The translations under genes and the position numbers were made by a program. Below the pieces are notes generated by a model. It did not search any database. It was not told the origin of the DNA and was given only the letters and a program-made list of their open reading frames with translations. Positions 1 to 5,244 of a stretch of DNA of 6,444 bases are shown in pieces (the stretch's first letter is position 1; the number at the start of each line of letters is the position of its first letter). The stretch is from an uncultured Curvibacter sp. (lineage in GTDB: Bacteria; Pseudomonadota; Gammaproteobacteria; Burkholderiales; Burkholderiaceae): NCBI GenBank assembly GCA_946481355.1, contig CAMLNH010000167.1, positions 1 through 6,444 of the forward strand, in the 5' to 3' direction.

Positions 1-291
1 GCGCAGCAGCTTCTGCACCACGTCGTTGTGGGCCTGCGGCCAGTACCAGCGGCGACGCAGCTGCCAGCCGTCGATGATGTCACCCACGAGGTAGAGCTGC
101 TCGCAGGGGCTGGCCTTGAGGAAGGCCAGCAGGTCTTCGGCGCGGCAGCCCGGCGTGCCCAGGTGCAGGTCCGAGATGAAGACCGTGCGGTAGCGGCGCG
201 TGCCGACCTTGTCCTCGTCGGGGTCGTGGGCTGCGCTGCGTTCCATGGCCTGACCCAGCCAGTGGCTGCCGTGTTCGAGCGGGTGCTTCAT
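1..291 (-). CDS. COG2908 metallophosphoesterase, LpxH-like (N-terminal part, runs off left edge)
   Basis: This is the first 97 residues of a calcineurin-like metallophosphoesterase; the rest lies beyond position 1. A metal-binding D-x-H occurs as SDLHLG (Asp41, His43), followed by a second metal-site block LVGDIIDGW (Asp71, Asp74). The run of basic and aromatic residues after it (LRRRWYWPQ) is typical of the UDP-2,3-diacylglucosamine pyrophosphatase-like group (COG2908), which acts at the inner face of the cytoplasmic membrane in lipid A synthesis. Whether this copy is the true LpxH or a paralogue with another phosphoester substrate cannot be told from the fragment. The start chosen overlaps the stop of the upstream acyltransferase gene as TGATG, so translation is probably coupled. 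A second Met at residue 16 is an alternative start. The family call is firm, the exact substrate is not. Confidence 0.85.
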   Translation of the reverse strand, partial: MKHPLEHGSHWLGQAMERSAAHDPDEDKVGTRRYRTVFISDLHLGTPGCRAEDLLAFLKASPCEQLYLVGDIIDGWQLRRRWYWPQAHNDVVQKLLR

Positions 292-1115
292 CAGGCCCCC
301 AGGAAATGCTTGCGGTAACGCGCCGGCAGGTCGCTGATACGCATGAGCATGGGCAGGTCGGCGCTGTTGAAGTCCGGGTCCCAGGCGGGTGCGCCCAGCA
401 CCTTGGCACCCAGCCGCAGGTAACCCTTGATCAGGGCCGGCGGCTCCACGTCCAGATGGCTGTCCAGTTCCTCGACCGGCAACGGCAAGCGCGGCCAGAC
501 CTGGTGTTCAATGGGCGCCATGTGCGTCTCGCTCACCTGACGCCAGATGCTGGCCGCCACGTCGCCGCTGACCACACCGTTGTGCAGCATGGGAATGCTG
601 GCGCAGCCGATCATGGTGTCGAGCTTGTTGCGCACCATGAACTCGGCCAGCGCACCCCAGAGCGCCATGATGACGCCGCCGTGGCGGAAGTCCGGGTGCA
701 CGCAGCTGCGGCCCAGCTCCACCATGCGCTCGCGCAGGGCGCGCAGGCGCGTGAGGTCGAACTCCAGCTCGCTGTAGGTGCTGCCGATGCGCTGGGCCTG
801 CTCGGGCGTGAGCACGCGGTAGGTACCGATGACCTGCTTCGACTCCTGGTCGCGCACCAGCAGGTGTTCGCAGTAGTCGTCGAACAGGTCCACGTCATGG
901 CCCGGCACCGTGGTGGACAGGCGCGCGCCCATCTCGCCGGCGAAGATGTCGTGCCTCAGTCGCTGCGCCGCACGGACTTCATCGAGATGGCGCGCCCACG
1001 AGACTTCAATGCCGCCGCGCTGCGTTTGAGCGTGATCCTGAGCTTGGCGGTGAAGCGACCCCCTGGGCAGGGCGACGGGTGACAGCGGGAACGTGGGATT
1101 GGGCAGTTCTTTCAT
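291..1115 (-). CDS. olsB: OlsB-like GNAT-fold N-acyltransferase (ornithine lipid type)
   Basis: This 274-residue protein belongs to the OlsB / hemolysin-like acyltransferase group, a GNAT fold related to acyl-homoserine-lactone synthases. Family members transfer a 3-hydroxyacyl chain from acyl-ACP to the alpha-amino group of ornithine (or sometimes another amino acid) to make a lyso-aminolipid. Visible landmarks are RLRHDIFAGEMG (52-63), FDDYCEHLLVRD (78-89), IGTYRVL (96-102), ELGRSCVHPDFRHGG (133-147), GCASI (170-174) and LIKGYLRLGAKVLGAPAWD (228-246). The first 35 or so residues are variable. The start has a good AAGGAG site six bases upstream. The next gene is an LpxH-like phosphatase overlapping by one base, which suggests a shared role in envelope lipid metabolism. 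No OlsA-type second acyltransferase lies within the window, so ornithine lipid as the end product is inference from the family. Confidence 0.85.
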   Translation of the reverse strand: MKELPNPTFPLSPVALPRGSLHRQAQDHAQTQRGGIEVSWARHLDEVRAAQRLRHDIFAGEMGARLSTTVPGHDVDLFDDYCEHLLVRDQESKQVIGTYRVLTPEQAQRIGSTYSELEFDLTRLRALRERMVELGRSCVHPDFRHGGVIMALWGALAEFMVRNKLDTMIGCASIPMLHNGVVSGDVAASIWRQVSETHMAPIEHQVWPRLPLPVEELDSHLDVEPPALIKGYLRLGAKVLGAPAWDPDFNSADLPMLMRISDLPARYRKHFLGA

Positions 1116-1121
1116 GTTTTT

Positions 1122-1127
1122 CTCCTT
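1122..1127 (-). promoter_or_regulatory. Ribosome binding site of the OlsB-like gene
   Basis: On the minus strand AAGGAG sits six bases before the ATG at 1115. It fixes the start of the acyltransferase gene. The leader between this site and the upstream terminator is only about 35 bases and shows no convincing -35/-10 pair, so the promoter may lie inside the terminator region or further upstream. Confidence 0.8.
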
Positions 1128-1156
1128 GCTTGCTTTGGGTGATCGGTTTCAGATGT

Positions 1157-1180
1157 AAAAAAGCCCCGGATCAGCGGGGC
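1157..1180 (-). terminator. Intrinsic terminator after the 166-aa hypothetical gene
   Basis: A perfect six-base-pair stem (GCCCCG at 1163-1168 with CGGGGC at 1175-1180) closes a six-base loop. On the minus strand it is followed directly by six T residues (complement of 1157-1162). It begins 11 bases after the stop codon of the minus-strand gene ending at 1192 and separates that gene from the acyltransferase gene. On the plus strand there is no T-run after the stem, so it is directional. Confidence 0.85.
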
Positions 1181-1191
1181 CAGAAAATCCT

Positions 1192-1692
1192 TCAGGTGAC
1201 GGCGACGCCTCCGTCGCGGCGGCGTTCGACCAGGGTGGCCGTCCCGCCATCACGCAGGGTGTTGAAGAAGATGAAGCGCCGGTCCGGCGTGCCTGCGATG
1301 CTGGAACGCAGAAAGCCGCGCGGTCCCGCTTGCGCCATGGCCGCCACGGCCAGGCTGCGGGCGCGCAGATCGTCCGGCATCACGAGCCAGCGCCCCTGGC
1401 GCTCGACGATCTCGATGGCGCCGTGCAGCTCGCCGTCGTCCACGAAAAGCGCCAGCACGCCATGACGCGGGTTGCCGTCCAGCGGCTGGAACAGCAGGCC
1501 GGCTGCACGCTGCTCCGGGGCCAGCAGCCAATGGTGCAGCACCTGGGTGCGCGCCGGTTCGGCCTGGCTTGGGTCGTCCACGAAGACCGGCACCCAGCCC
1601 GAATCCCGCAGGCGGCTGGCTCCCAGACCCGCCAGAGGGACGGTCCCGGCCTCTGCGGATTCACTGTGGGAGGGAAGGCTACGCTCTTGCAT
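1192..1692 (-). CDS. Hypothetical protein, 166 aa, unrecognised
   Basis: I do not recognise a family. The protein is predicted to be soluble: no signal peptide and no membrane segment. It has a polar N-terminus (about residues 1-18), then alternating hydrophobic patches such as WVPVFVDD, GVLALFVDD and GAIEIVE that look beta-rich, a stretch RRFIFFNTLRDGG (about 138-150), and a basic end with VERRRDGG. It contains no Cys. That it is a real gene is supported by an intrinsic terminator just after its stop and by a GGAGG sequence just before its ATG, although the gap is only two bases. That GGAGG lies inside a hairpin (1694-1712). It is divergent from arsR and shares a 120-base intergenic region with it, so arsenic-linked control is possible but unproven. 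The opposite-strand frames over it lack any recognisable protein. Confidence 0.65.
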   Translation of the reverse strand: MQERSLPSHSESAEAGTVPLAGLGASRLRDSGWVPVFVDDPSQAEPARTQVLHHWLLAPEQRAAGLLFQPLDGNPRHGVLALFVDDGELHGAIEIVERQGRWLVMPDDLRARSLAVAAMAQAGPRGFLRSSIAGTPDRRFIFFNTLRDGGTATLVERRRDGGVAVT

Positions 1693-1693
1693 G

Positions 1694-1712
1694 GCCTCCA
1701 GTGTGGGGAGGC
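1694..1712 (-). promoter_or_regulatory. Hairpin sequestering the SD of the hypothetical gene
   Basis: GCCTCC (1694-1699) and GGAGGC (1707-1712) are perfect inverted repeats with a seven-base loop. On the minus-strand mRNA the 3' arm is the GGAGGC that contains the only Shine-Dalgarno-like sequence of the 166-aa gene, two bases before its ATG. Folding would block ribosome access. The pairing is seen directly; a role in translation control is inference. Confidence 0.5.
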
Positions 1713-1728
1713 TTCATGACGGCTGTAT

Positions 1729-1764
1729 GGCGTTGATATGACAGATCAATGACGCGGCAACGCC
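1729..1764. repeat. Short inverted repeats in the divergent intergenic region
   Basis: GGCGTTG (1729-1735) and CAACGCC (1758-1764) form a perfect seven-base inverted repeat with a 22-base spacer. Overlapping it, TTGAT (1733-1737) and ATCAA (1745-1749) form a second, competing pair. They lie midway between the divergent hypothetical gene and arsR. They could be an operator or a leader fold for the minus-strand gene, or chance. Confidence 0.35.
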
Positions 1765-1776
1765 TATCCCGCTGAC

Positions 1777-1806
1777 TTGCCTTTGTTTCAATATTTCAAG
1801 TATTAT
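1777..1806 (+). promoter_or_regulatory. Candidate promoter of the ars operon
   Basis: TTGCCT (1777-1782, four of six consensus matches) and TATTAT (1801-1806, five of six) are spaced 18 bases apart. Transcription would be expected to begin about six or seven bases after the -10, at or one base before the A of the arsR ATG at 1813. The AT-rich stretch stands out from the GC-rich surroundings. No better pair was found between 1741 and 1812. Confidence 0.55.
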
Positions 1807-1812
1807 TGAAAC
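1785..1812 (+). promoter_or_regulatory. Probable ArsR operator (perfect 9-bp inverted repeat)
   Basis: The arms GTTTCAATA (1785-1793) and TATTGAAAC (1804-1812) are exact reverse complements with ten bases between them. A further TTTCAA at 1794-1799 pairs with TTGAAA at 1806-1811, so three copies of the hexamer are present. The palindrome covers the likely -10 and ends on the base before the arsR start codon, so a bound dimer would block RNA polymerase. Its identity as the ArsR site is inferred from position and symmetry. Confidence 0.75.
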
Positions 1813-2160
1813 ATGAAGAAAACCCGCTACAGCGAAACCGAGGCCCTGAACTCCCTCGCGGCCCTGGCCCAGGCGCAGCGTCTGCGCGCCTTCCGCGCCC
1901 TGGTCATGGCCGGCCTCGAGGGGCTCACACCCGGCGTGCTGGCCGAGCAGCTGGAGATCAGCCCCAGCGCCCTCTCCTTCCATCTCAAGGAGCTGGTGCA
2001 CGCAGGTCTGGCGGCCAGCCAGCCCGATGGACGTCACCTCGTCTACCGCGCCAATTTCGCGCAGATGGACGCCCTGCTGGCCTATCTCACCGAACACTGT
2101 TGCCAGGGCGGCGTCTGCGAAGCCGTGCCGGCCCGCGGCCGCAAGGCTGTCTGCTGCTGA
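1813..2160 (+). CDS. arsR: ArsR/SmtB-family arsenic-responsive repressor
   Basis: A 115-residue winged helix-turn-helix repressor that should dissociate from its operator on binding trivalent arsenic. The DNA-reading part is LAEQLEISPSALSFHLKELV (about 43-62), followed by the wing (SQPDGRHLVYRA). The classical E. coli ArsR Cys site in the helix before the recognition helix is absent. Instead there is a C-terminal cluster: Cys96, Cys97 and Cys102 in HCCQGGVC, plus Cys114-Cys115 as the last two residues. The 96/97/102 spacing resembles the three-Cys As(III) site described for Acidithiobacillus ferrooxidans ArsR. Because MAs(III)-selective repressors use a related Cys pair, the preferred ligand could be As(III) or methylarsenite. 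There is no Shine-Dalgarno before the ATG; with the -10 at 1801-1806 the mRNA is probably leaderless. It is the first gene of the ars operon and likely autoregulated. Confidence 0.93.
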   Translation: MKKTRYSETEALNSLAALAQAQRLRAFRALVMAGLEGLTPGVLAEQLEISPSALSFHLKELVHAGLAASQPDGRHLVYRANFAQMDALLAYLTEHCCQGGVCEAVPARGRKAVCC

Positions 2161-2180
2161 TCCAGCCTGAAGGAACCATC

Positions 2181-2699
2181 ATGAAGCGCTTCCACGTCCA
2201 TATGCATGTCGAAGATCTGGCGCAGAACATTGCGTTCTACACGGCCATGTTCCAGCAGAAACCCGCACGTACCAAGAGCGACTACGCGAAATGGATGCTG
2301 CAGGACCCGCCGCTGAACTTCGCCATCTCCACCCGCGGCGACAAACCCGGCGTGGACCATCTGGGCATCCAGGTCGAGACTGCCGAGGAGCTGCAGGCGC
2401 TCAAGGCGCAGGCCCGCCAGGCCGACATGGCCTTGCTCGACGAAGGCGAGACGAGCTGCTGCTACGCGCGCAGCGACAAGTACTGGATCACCGACCCGCA
2501 GGGCGTCGCCTGGGAGCAGTTCAAGACCCTGGACAGCATTCCGGTCTTCAGCCAGAAAGCTGCTGCGTCCGAAGAGGCCGCGGCCTGCTGCTCCCCCAAA
2601 GCGCAGGTGATGCCTGTTGCTGCTGCATCTGTCCCGCGCACGGCTTGCTGCACACCCGCGGCAGGCCCCGCTGGCAAGAGCGGCTCGTCCTGCTGCTGA
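2181..2699 (+). CDS. arsI: ArsI/CadI-family organoarsenical C-As lyase (glyoxalase fold)
   Basis: A 172-residue vicinal-oxygen-chelate (glyoxalase/extradiol dioxygenase) protein. Characterised ArsI enzymes use Fe(II) and O2 to cleave the carbon-arsenic bond of trivalent methylarsenite and aromatic arsenicals, releasing As(III). All key positions are present: metal ligands His5 (MKRFH), His60 (VDHLGIQV) and Glu112 (WEQF), and the substrate-binding pair Cys93-Cys94 in TSCCYA. The catalytic domain ends near residue 120. After it comes an Ala/Pro/Ser-rich low-complexity tail of about 50 residues with three more Cys pairs (136-137, 156-157, 171-172), the last two residues being Cys-Cys. The start has AAGGA six bases upstream and lies 20 bases after the arsR stop. 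CadI, the cadmium-induced relative, is an alternative name, but the arsenic operon and the TSCCYA motif favour ArsI. Confidence 0.93.
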   Translation: MKRFHVHMHVEDLAQNIAFYTAMFQQKPARTKSDYAKWMLQDPPLNFAISTRGDKPGVDHLGIQVETAEELQALKAQARQADMALLDEGETSCCYARSDKYWITDPQGVAWEQFKTLDSIPVFSQKAAASEEAAACCSPKAQVMPVAAASVPRTACCTPAAGPAGKSGSSCC

Positions 2700-2726
2700 A
2701 CCTTTTCATCCCCCACCCAGCCCATC

Positions 2727-3230
2727 ATGAACACCCCGACACCCCTGAACGTCCTCTTCCTCTGTACGCACAACTCGGCGCGCAGCATCCTGGCCGAGGC
2801 CACGCTGAACCATATCAGCGCCGGCCGCTTCCAGGCCTATTCGGCCGGCAGCAGCCCGCGCGAGAACCAGCAGCCCAATCCCCTGGGCCTGCAGGTGCTG
2901 CGCACCGCCGGTATCTCCACCGAGGGCCTGCGCAGCAAGAGCTGGGACGAGTTCGCCGGCGCGGATGCGCCGCAGATGGACCTGATCATCACGGTCTGCG
3001 ACAACGCTGCTGGCGAGGTCTGCCCCATCTGGCCTGGCCATCCAGCCACGGCGCATTGGGGTTACGCCGATCCGTCAGAAGTGCAAGGCAGCGAGGAGCA
3101 GAAGCTCGAGGCCTTCCGGCAGACCCTGCATGCCATCCGCCGACGCCTGGATCTGCTGGTCAACCTGCCACCCGAGAAACTCGCAGGGCAGTTGATCCAG
3201 CAGAGCGCCCGGGATCTCTCGCGCTCATGA
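2727..3230 (+). CDS. arsC: Arsenate reductase, low-molecular-weight phosphatase fold
   Basis: A 167-residue cytoplasmic arsenate reductase that reduces As(V) to As(III) by a cysteine relay. The phosphatase-type loop C-x5-R is at the N-terminus (Cys13 to Arg19 in LCTHNSARS), where Cys13 attacks arsenate. Candidate relay cysteines are Cys91 and Cys99 in VCDNAAGEVCP, followed by the family block AHWGYADP (109-116). It is about 30 residues longer than the Staphylococcus type, through extra C-terminal helix. It is unrelated to the glutaredoxin-fold ArsC of E. coli plasmid R773. Whether thioredoxin or glutaredoxin recycles it cannot be read from sequence. It lies 27 bases after arsI, and the bases before its ATG show no Shine-Dalgarno. 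Its last codons overlap the aqpS start by four bases (ATGA), pointing to coupled translation. Confidence 0.93.
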   Translation: MNTPTPLNVLFLCTHNSARSILAEATLNHISAGRFQAYSAGSSPRENQQPNPLGLQVLRTAGISTEGLRSKSWDEFAGADAPQMDLIITVCDNAAGEVCPIWPGHPATAHWGYADPSEVQGSEEQKLEAFRQTLHAIRRRLDLLVNLPPEKLAGQLIQQSARDLSRS

Positions 3231-3871
3231 AAGCGACCTGGCGACCGCTGCTGGCCGAGTACCTGGGCACGGCCGGGCTGCTCTGCGCCGTGATCGGCTC
3301 GGGCATCATGGGTGAGCGCCTGGCCGAAGGCAATGCTGCCGTGGCCCTGCTGGCGAACACAATGGCCACGGTCTTCGCGCTCTATGTGCTGATCGAGACC
3401 CTGGGGCCGGTGAGCGGCGCACATTTCAACCCGCTGGTCTCCGCGCTGTTGGGTCTGCGAGGCCGACGCCTGCTGGGCACGGTAGCAGCGCAACTGCTGG
3501 GGGCCATCAGCGGCGCCTGGCTGGCTCACGCCATGTTTGGCCTGGACATCGTGCAGACCAGCCAGAAGCTGCGCAGCGGCCCAGGCCTCTGGCTGGCCGA
3601 AGCCGTGGCCACGGCCGGTCTCGTCTTCGTGATCCTGCGTGCGCCGGCCAGCAAGGTAGCCGCGCTCGTGGCCTGCTATATCGGGGCGGCCTACTGGTTC
3701 ACGGCCAGCACCTCGTTCGCCAACCCGGCCGCAGTGCTGGGCCGTATGCTCAGCGACAGCTTTGCGGGCATCGCACCGGCCAGCGCGGCCGGCTTCGTGC
3801 TGTCCCAGTGCCTGGGCGCCTGGCTGGGCTGGCAGGCGGCGCGCGCACTGCGCGATTCCGCGGCGGCCTGA
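3227..3871 (+). CDS. aqpS: AqpS-like aquaporin (MIP family) of the ars operon
   Basis: A 214-residue inner-membrane channel with six membrane segments and two pore half-helices. The first pore motif is altered to Asn-Pro-Leu (68-70, in GAHFNPLVS) while the second is Asn-Pro-Ala (166-168, in TSFANPAAV). The residue right after the second motif is Ala169, where water and glycerol channels normally have the selectivity-filter Arg, so a wider, less charged pore is expected. AqpS of Sinorhizobium meliloti, encoded in an ars operon, lets As(III) and methylarsenicals pass down their gradient; the gene context here supports the same role as exit route for ArsC and ArsI products. The start overlaps the arsC stop (ATGA). 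It is short for the family but complete. The stop lies 12 bases from the convergent glmM stop. Confidence 0.9.
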   Translation: MKATWRPLLAEYLGTAGLLCAVIGSGIMGERLAEGNAAVALLANTMATVFALYVLIETLGPVSGAHFNPLVSALLGLRGRRLLGTVAAQLLGAISGAWLAHAMFGLDIVQTSQKLRSGPGLWLAEAVATAGLVFVILRAPASKVAALVACYIGAAYWFTASTSFANPAAVLGRMLSDSFAGIAPASAAGFVLSQCLGAWLGWQAARALRDSAAA

Positions 3872-3898
3872 AGCGACGCGCGGCTACTTCAGCGTCGC
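3868..3898. other. Competing hairpins at the convergent aqpS/glmM ends
   Basis: GCGACGC (3873-3879) pairs with GCGTCGC (3892-3898) around a 12-base loop. CTGAAG (3868-3873) pairs with CTTCAG (3887-3892). The two folds exclude each other and both span the two stop codons. Neither is followed by a T-run on either strand, so this is not a classical intrinsic terminator; it may merely slow polymerase or protect 3' ends. Confidence 0.35.
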
Positions 3899-5212
3899 GG
3901 CCAGGCGTTCGGCACAAGCCTGGGCCTGCTTGGCGTCCCGCGCCTCGACCATCACCCGCACCAGGGGCTCGGTGCCGCTGGCGCGGATCAGCACACGACC
4001 TGTTTCACCCAGTTCGGCCTCGACGGCCTTCGTCTCGCTCGTGAGACGGGTGTTGGCCTTCCAGTCCACGCCCGGCTGCAGGCGCACATTGATCAGGGTC
4101 TGCGGGAACAGCGTGACGTCGGCCAGCAGCTGGGCCATGGTCTGGCCGCTGCGCACGCAGGTCTGCAGCACCTGCAGGGCCGAGACCAGGCCATCGCCCG
4201 TGGTCTGCTTGTCCAGCGCCAGCAGATGGCCCGAGCCCTCGCCGCCGAGCAGCCATTGGTGCTTGTGCAATTCCTCCAGCACATAGCGGTCGCCGACCTT
4301 GGCACGCACGAACTGCACACCACGCTTCTTCAGCGCCACTTCCACAGCCATATTGGTCATGAGCGTGCCCACGACACCGGGCACATGCTCGTCACGTCCC
4401 AGACGATCGTCGGTCATGAGGTAGAGCAGTTCGTCGCCGTTGTAGAGGCGACCGCTGGCATCGACCATCATCAGGCGGTCGGCATCGCCGTCGAGCGCCA
4501 CGCCATAGTCGGCGCGGTGGGCCTGCACCGCCGCCACCAGGGCCTCGGTGTGCGTGGCACCGACCTCGTGATTGATGTTCAGGCCATCGGGCGCACAGCC
4601 GATGGCCACGACCTCGGCACCCAGTTCATGGAAGACCTTGGGGGCGATCTGATAGGCCGCGCCATGCGCTGCATCGACCACGATCTTGAGCCCTTTGAGC
4701 GTCAGATCACTCGCAAAGGTGCTCTTGCAGAATTCAATGTAGCGGCCAGAGGCATCGTCGAGGCGGCGCGCACGGCCCAGGCTGGCCGAGTCGGCCCACA
4801 CGGGCAACTCGTCGAGTGCAGCCTCCACGGCCTGCTCCCAGGCATCGGGCAGCTTGGTGCCCTGGGCGCTGAAAAACTTGATGCCGTTGTCGGGATAGGC
4901 GTTGTGGCTGGCGCTGATGACCACGCCCAGCGAGGCCCGTTGTGCACGCGTGAGGTAGGCCACACCCGGCGTGGGTAAGGGGCCGAGCAGCACCACGTCC
5001 ACCCCGGCGGAGTTGAAGCCGGACTCCAACGCACTCTCCAGCATGTAGCCCGAGATACGGGTGTCCTTGCCGATCAGCACCACGGGGCGATCCTCGCTGC
5101 GCTTGAGCACGCGACCCACGGCGTGCGCCAGGCGCAGCACGAAATCCGGCGTGATAGGGAACTGCCCCACCGTGCCGCGAATGCCGTCAGTGCCGAAGTA
5201 TTTCCTGCTCAT
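3884..5212 (-). CDS. glmM: Phosphoglucosamine mutase
   Basis: A full-length 442-residue GlmM, which converts glucosamine-6-phosphate to glucosamine-1-phosphate in the cytoplasm on the way to UDP-GlcNAc for peptidoglycan and lipopolysaccharide. The four functional regions are all present: the phosphoserine loop ISASHN with Ser102, which is phosphorylated in the active enzyme; the Mg-binding loop DGDADR (Asp241, Asp243, Asp245); the sugar-binding GGEGSGH (323-329); and the phosphate-binding [11 protein letters not shown] (410-420). The start gives the usual [14 protein letters not shown]-terminus and has AGGGA about seven bases upstream. It follows folP by 37 bases on the same strand, as in many proteobacteria (ftsH-folP-glmM), so the two are probably co-transcribed. 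No T-rich terminator is seen after it; its end faces aqpS. Confidence 0.97.
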   Translation of the reverse strand: MSRKYFGTDGIRGTVGQFPITPDFVLRLAHAVGRVLKRSEDRPVVLIGKDTRISGYMLESALESGFNSAGVDVVLLGPLPTPGVAYLTRAQRASLGVVISASHNAYPDNGIKFFSAQGTKLPDAWEQAVEAALDELPVWADSASLGRARRLDDASGRYIEFCKSTFASDLTLKGLKIVVDAAHGAAYQIAPKVFHELGAEVVAIGCAPDGLNINHEVGATHTEALVAAVQAHRADYGVALDGDADRLMMVDASGRLYNGDELLYLMTDDRLGRDEHVPGVVGTLMTNMAVEVALKKRGVQFVRAKVGDRYVLEELHKHQWLLGGEGSGHLLALDKQTTGDGLVSALQVLQTCVRSGQTMAQLLADVTLFPQTLINVRLQPGVDWKANTRLTSETKAVEAELGETGRVLIRASGTEPLVRVMVEARDAKQAQACAERLAATLK

Positions 5213-5244
5213 CTCTGGGTCCCTGTCTGTCGATGTGGTTGGAT

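Noticed and set aside
306..1082. Long plus-strand frame opposite the OlsB-like gene
   Set aside because: Composition-driven shadow of the minus-strand gene; no recognisable motif, while the minus frame has clear family landmarks and a ribosome binding site.
1330..1719. Plus-strand frame opposite the 166-aa hypothetical gene
   Set aside because: No ribosome binding site or family match; the terminator and SD-like sequence support the minus-strand gene.
1693..1812. Mobile element ends or attachment site marking insertion of the ars operon
   Set aside because: No transposase, integrase, tRNA, or matching terminal or direct repeats were seen around 1693-1812 and 3871-3884; the operon's base composition resembles its neighbours.
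1714..2097. Minus-strand frame of 127 codons opposite arsR
   Set aside because: It overlaps the arsR coding region and operator; arsR is unambiguous and the opposite frame has no support.
1806..2180. Possible ArsR-ArsI fusion or frameshift, because the arsI frame stays open upstream through arsR from a TTG
   Set aside because: ArsI homologues start at the MKRFHVHMHV region, which has its own AAGGA site, and arsR is intact in its own frame. The open frame is a high-GC effect.
2291..3226. Upstream extension of the aqpS frame across arsC and arsI
   Set aside because: The protein sequence is meaningless before the Met at 3227; the ATGA overlap with arsC and MIP family length mark the true start.
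4226..4978. Plus-strand frame of 250 codons opposite glmM
   Set aside because: Shadow of glmM; His/Gly/Ala-rich with no family likeness.
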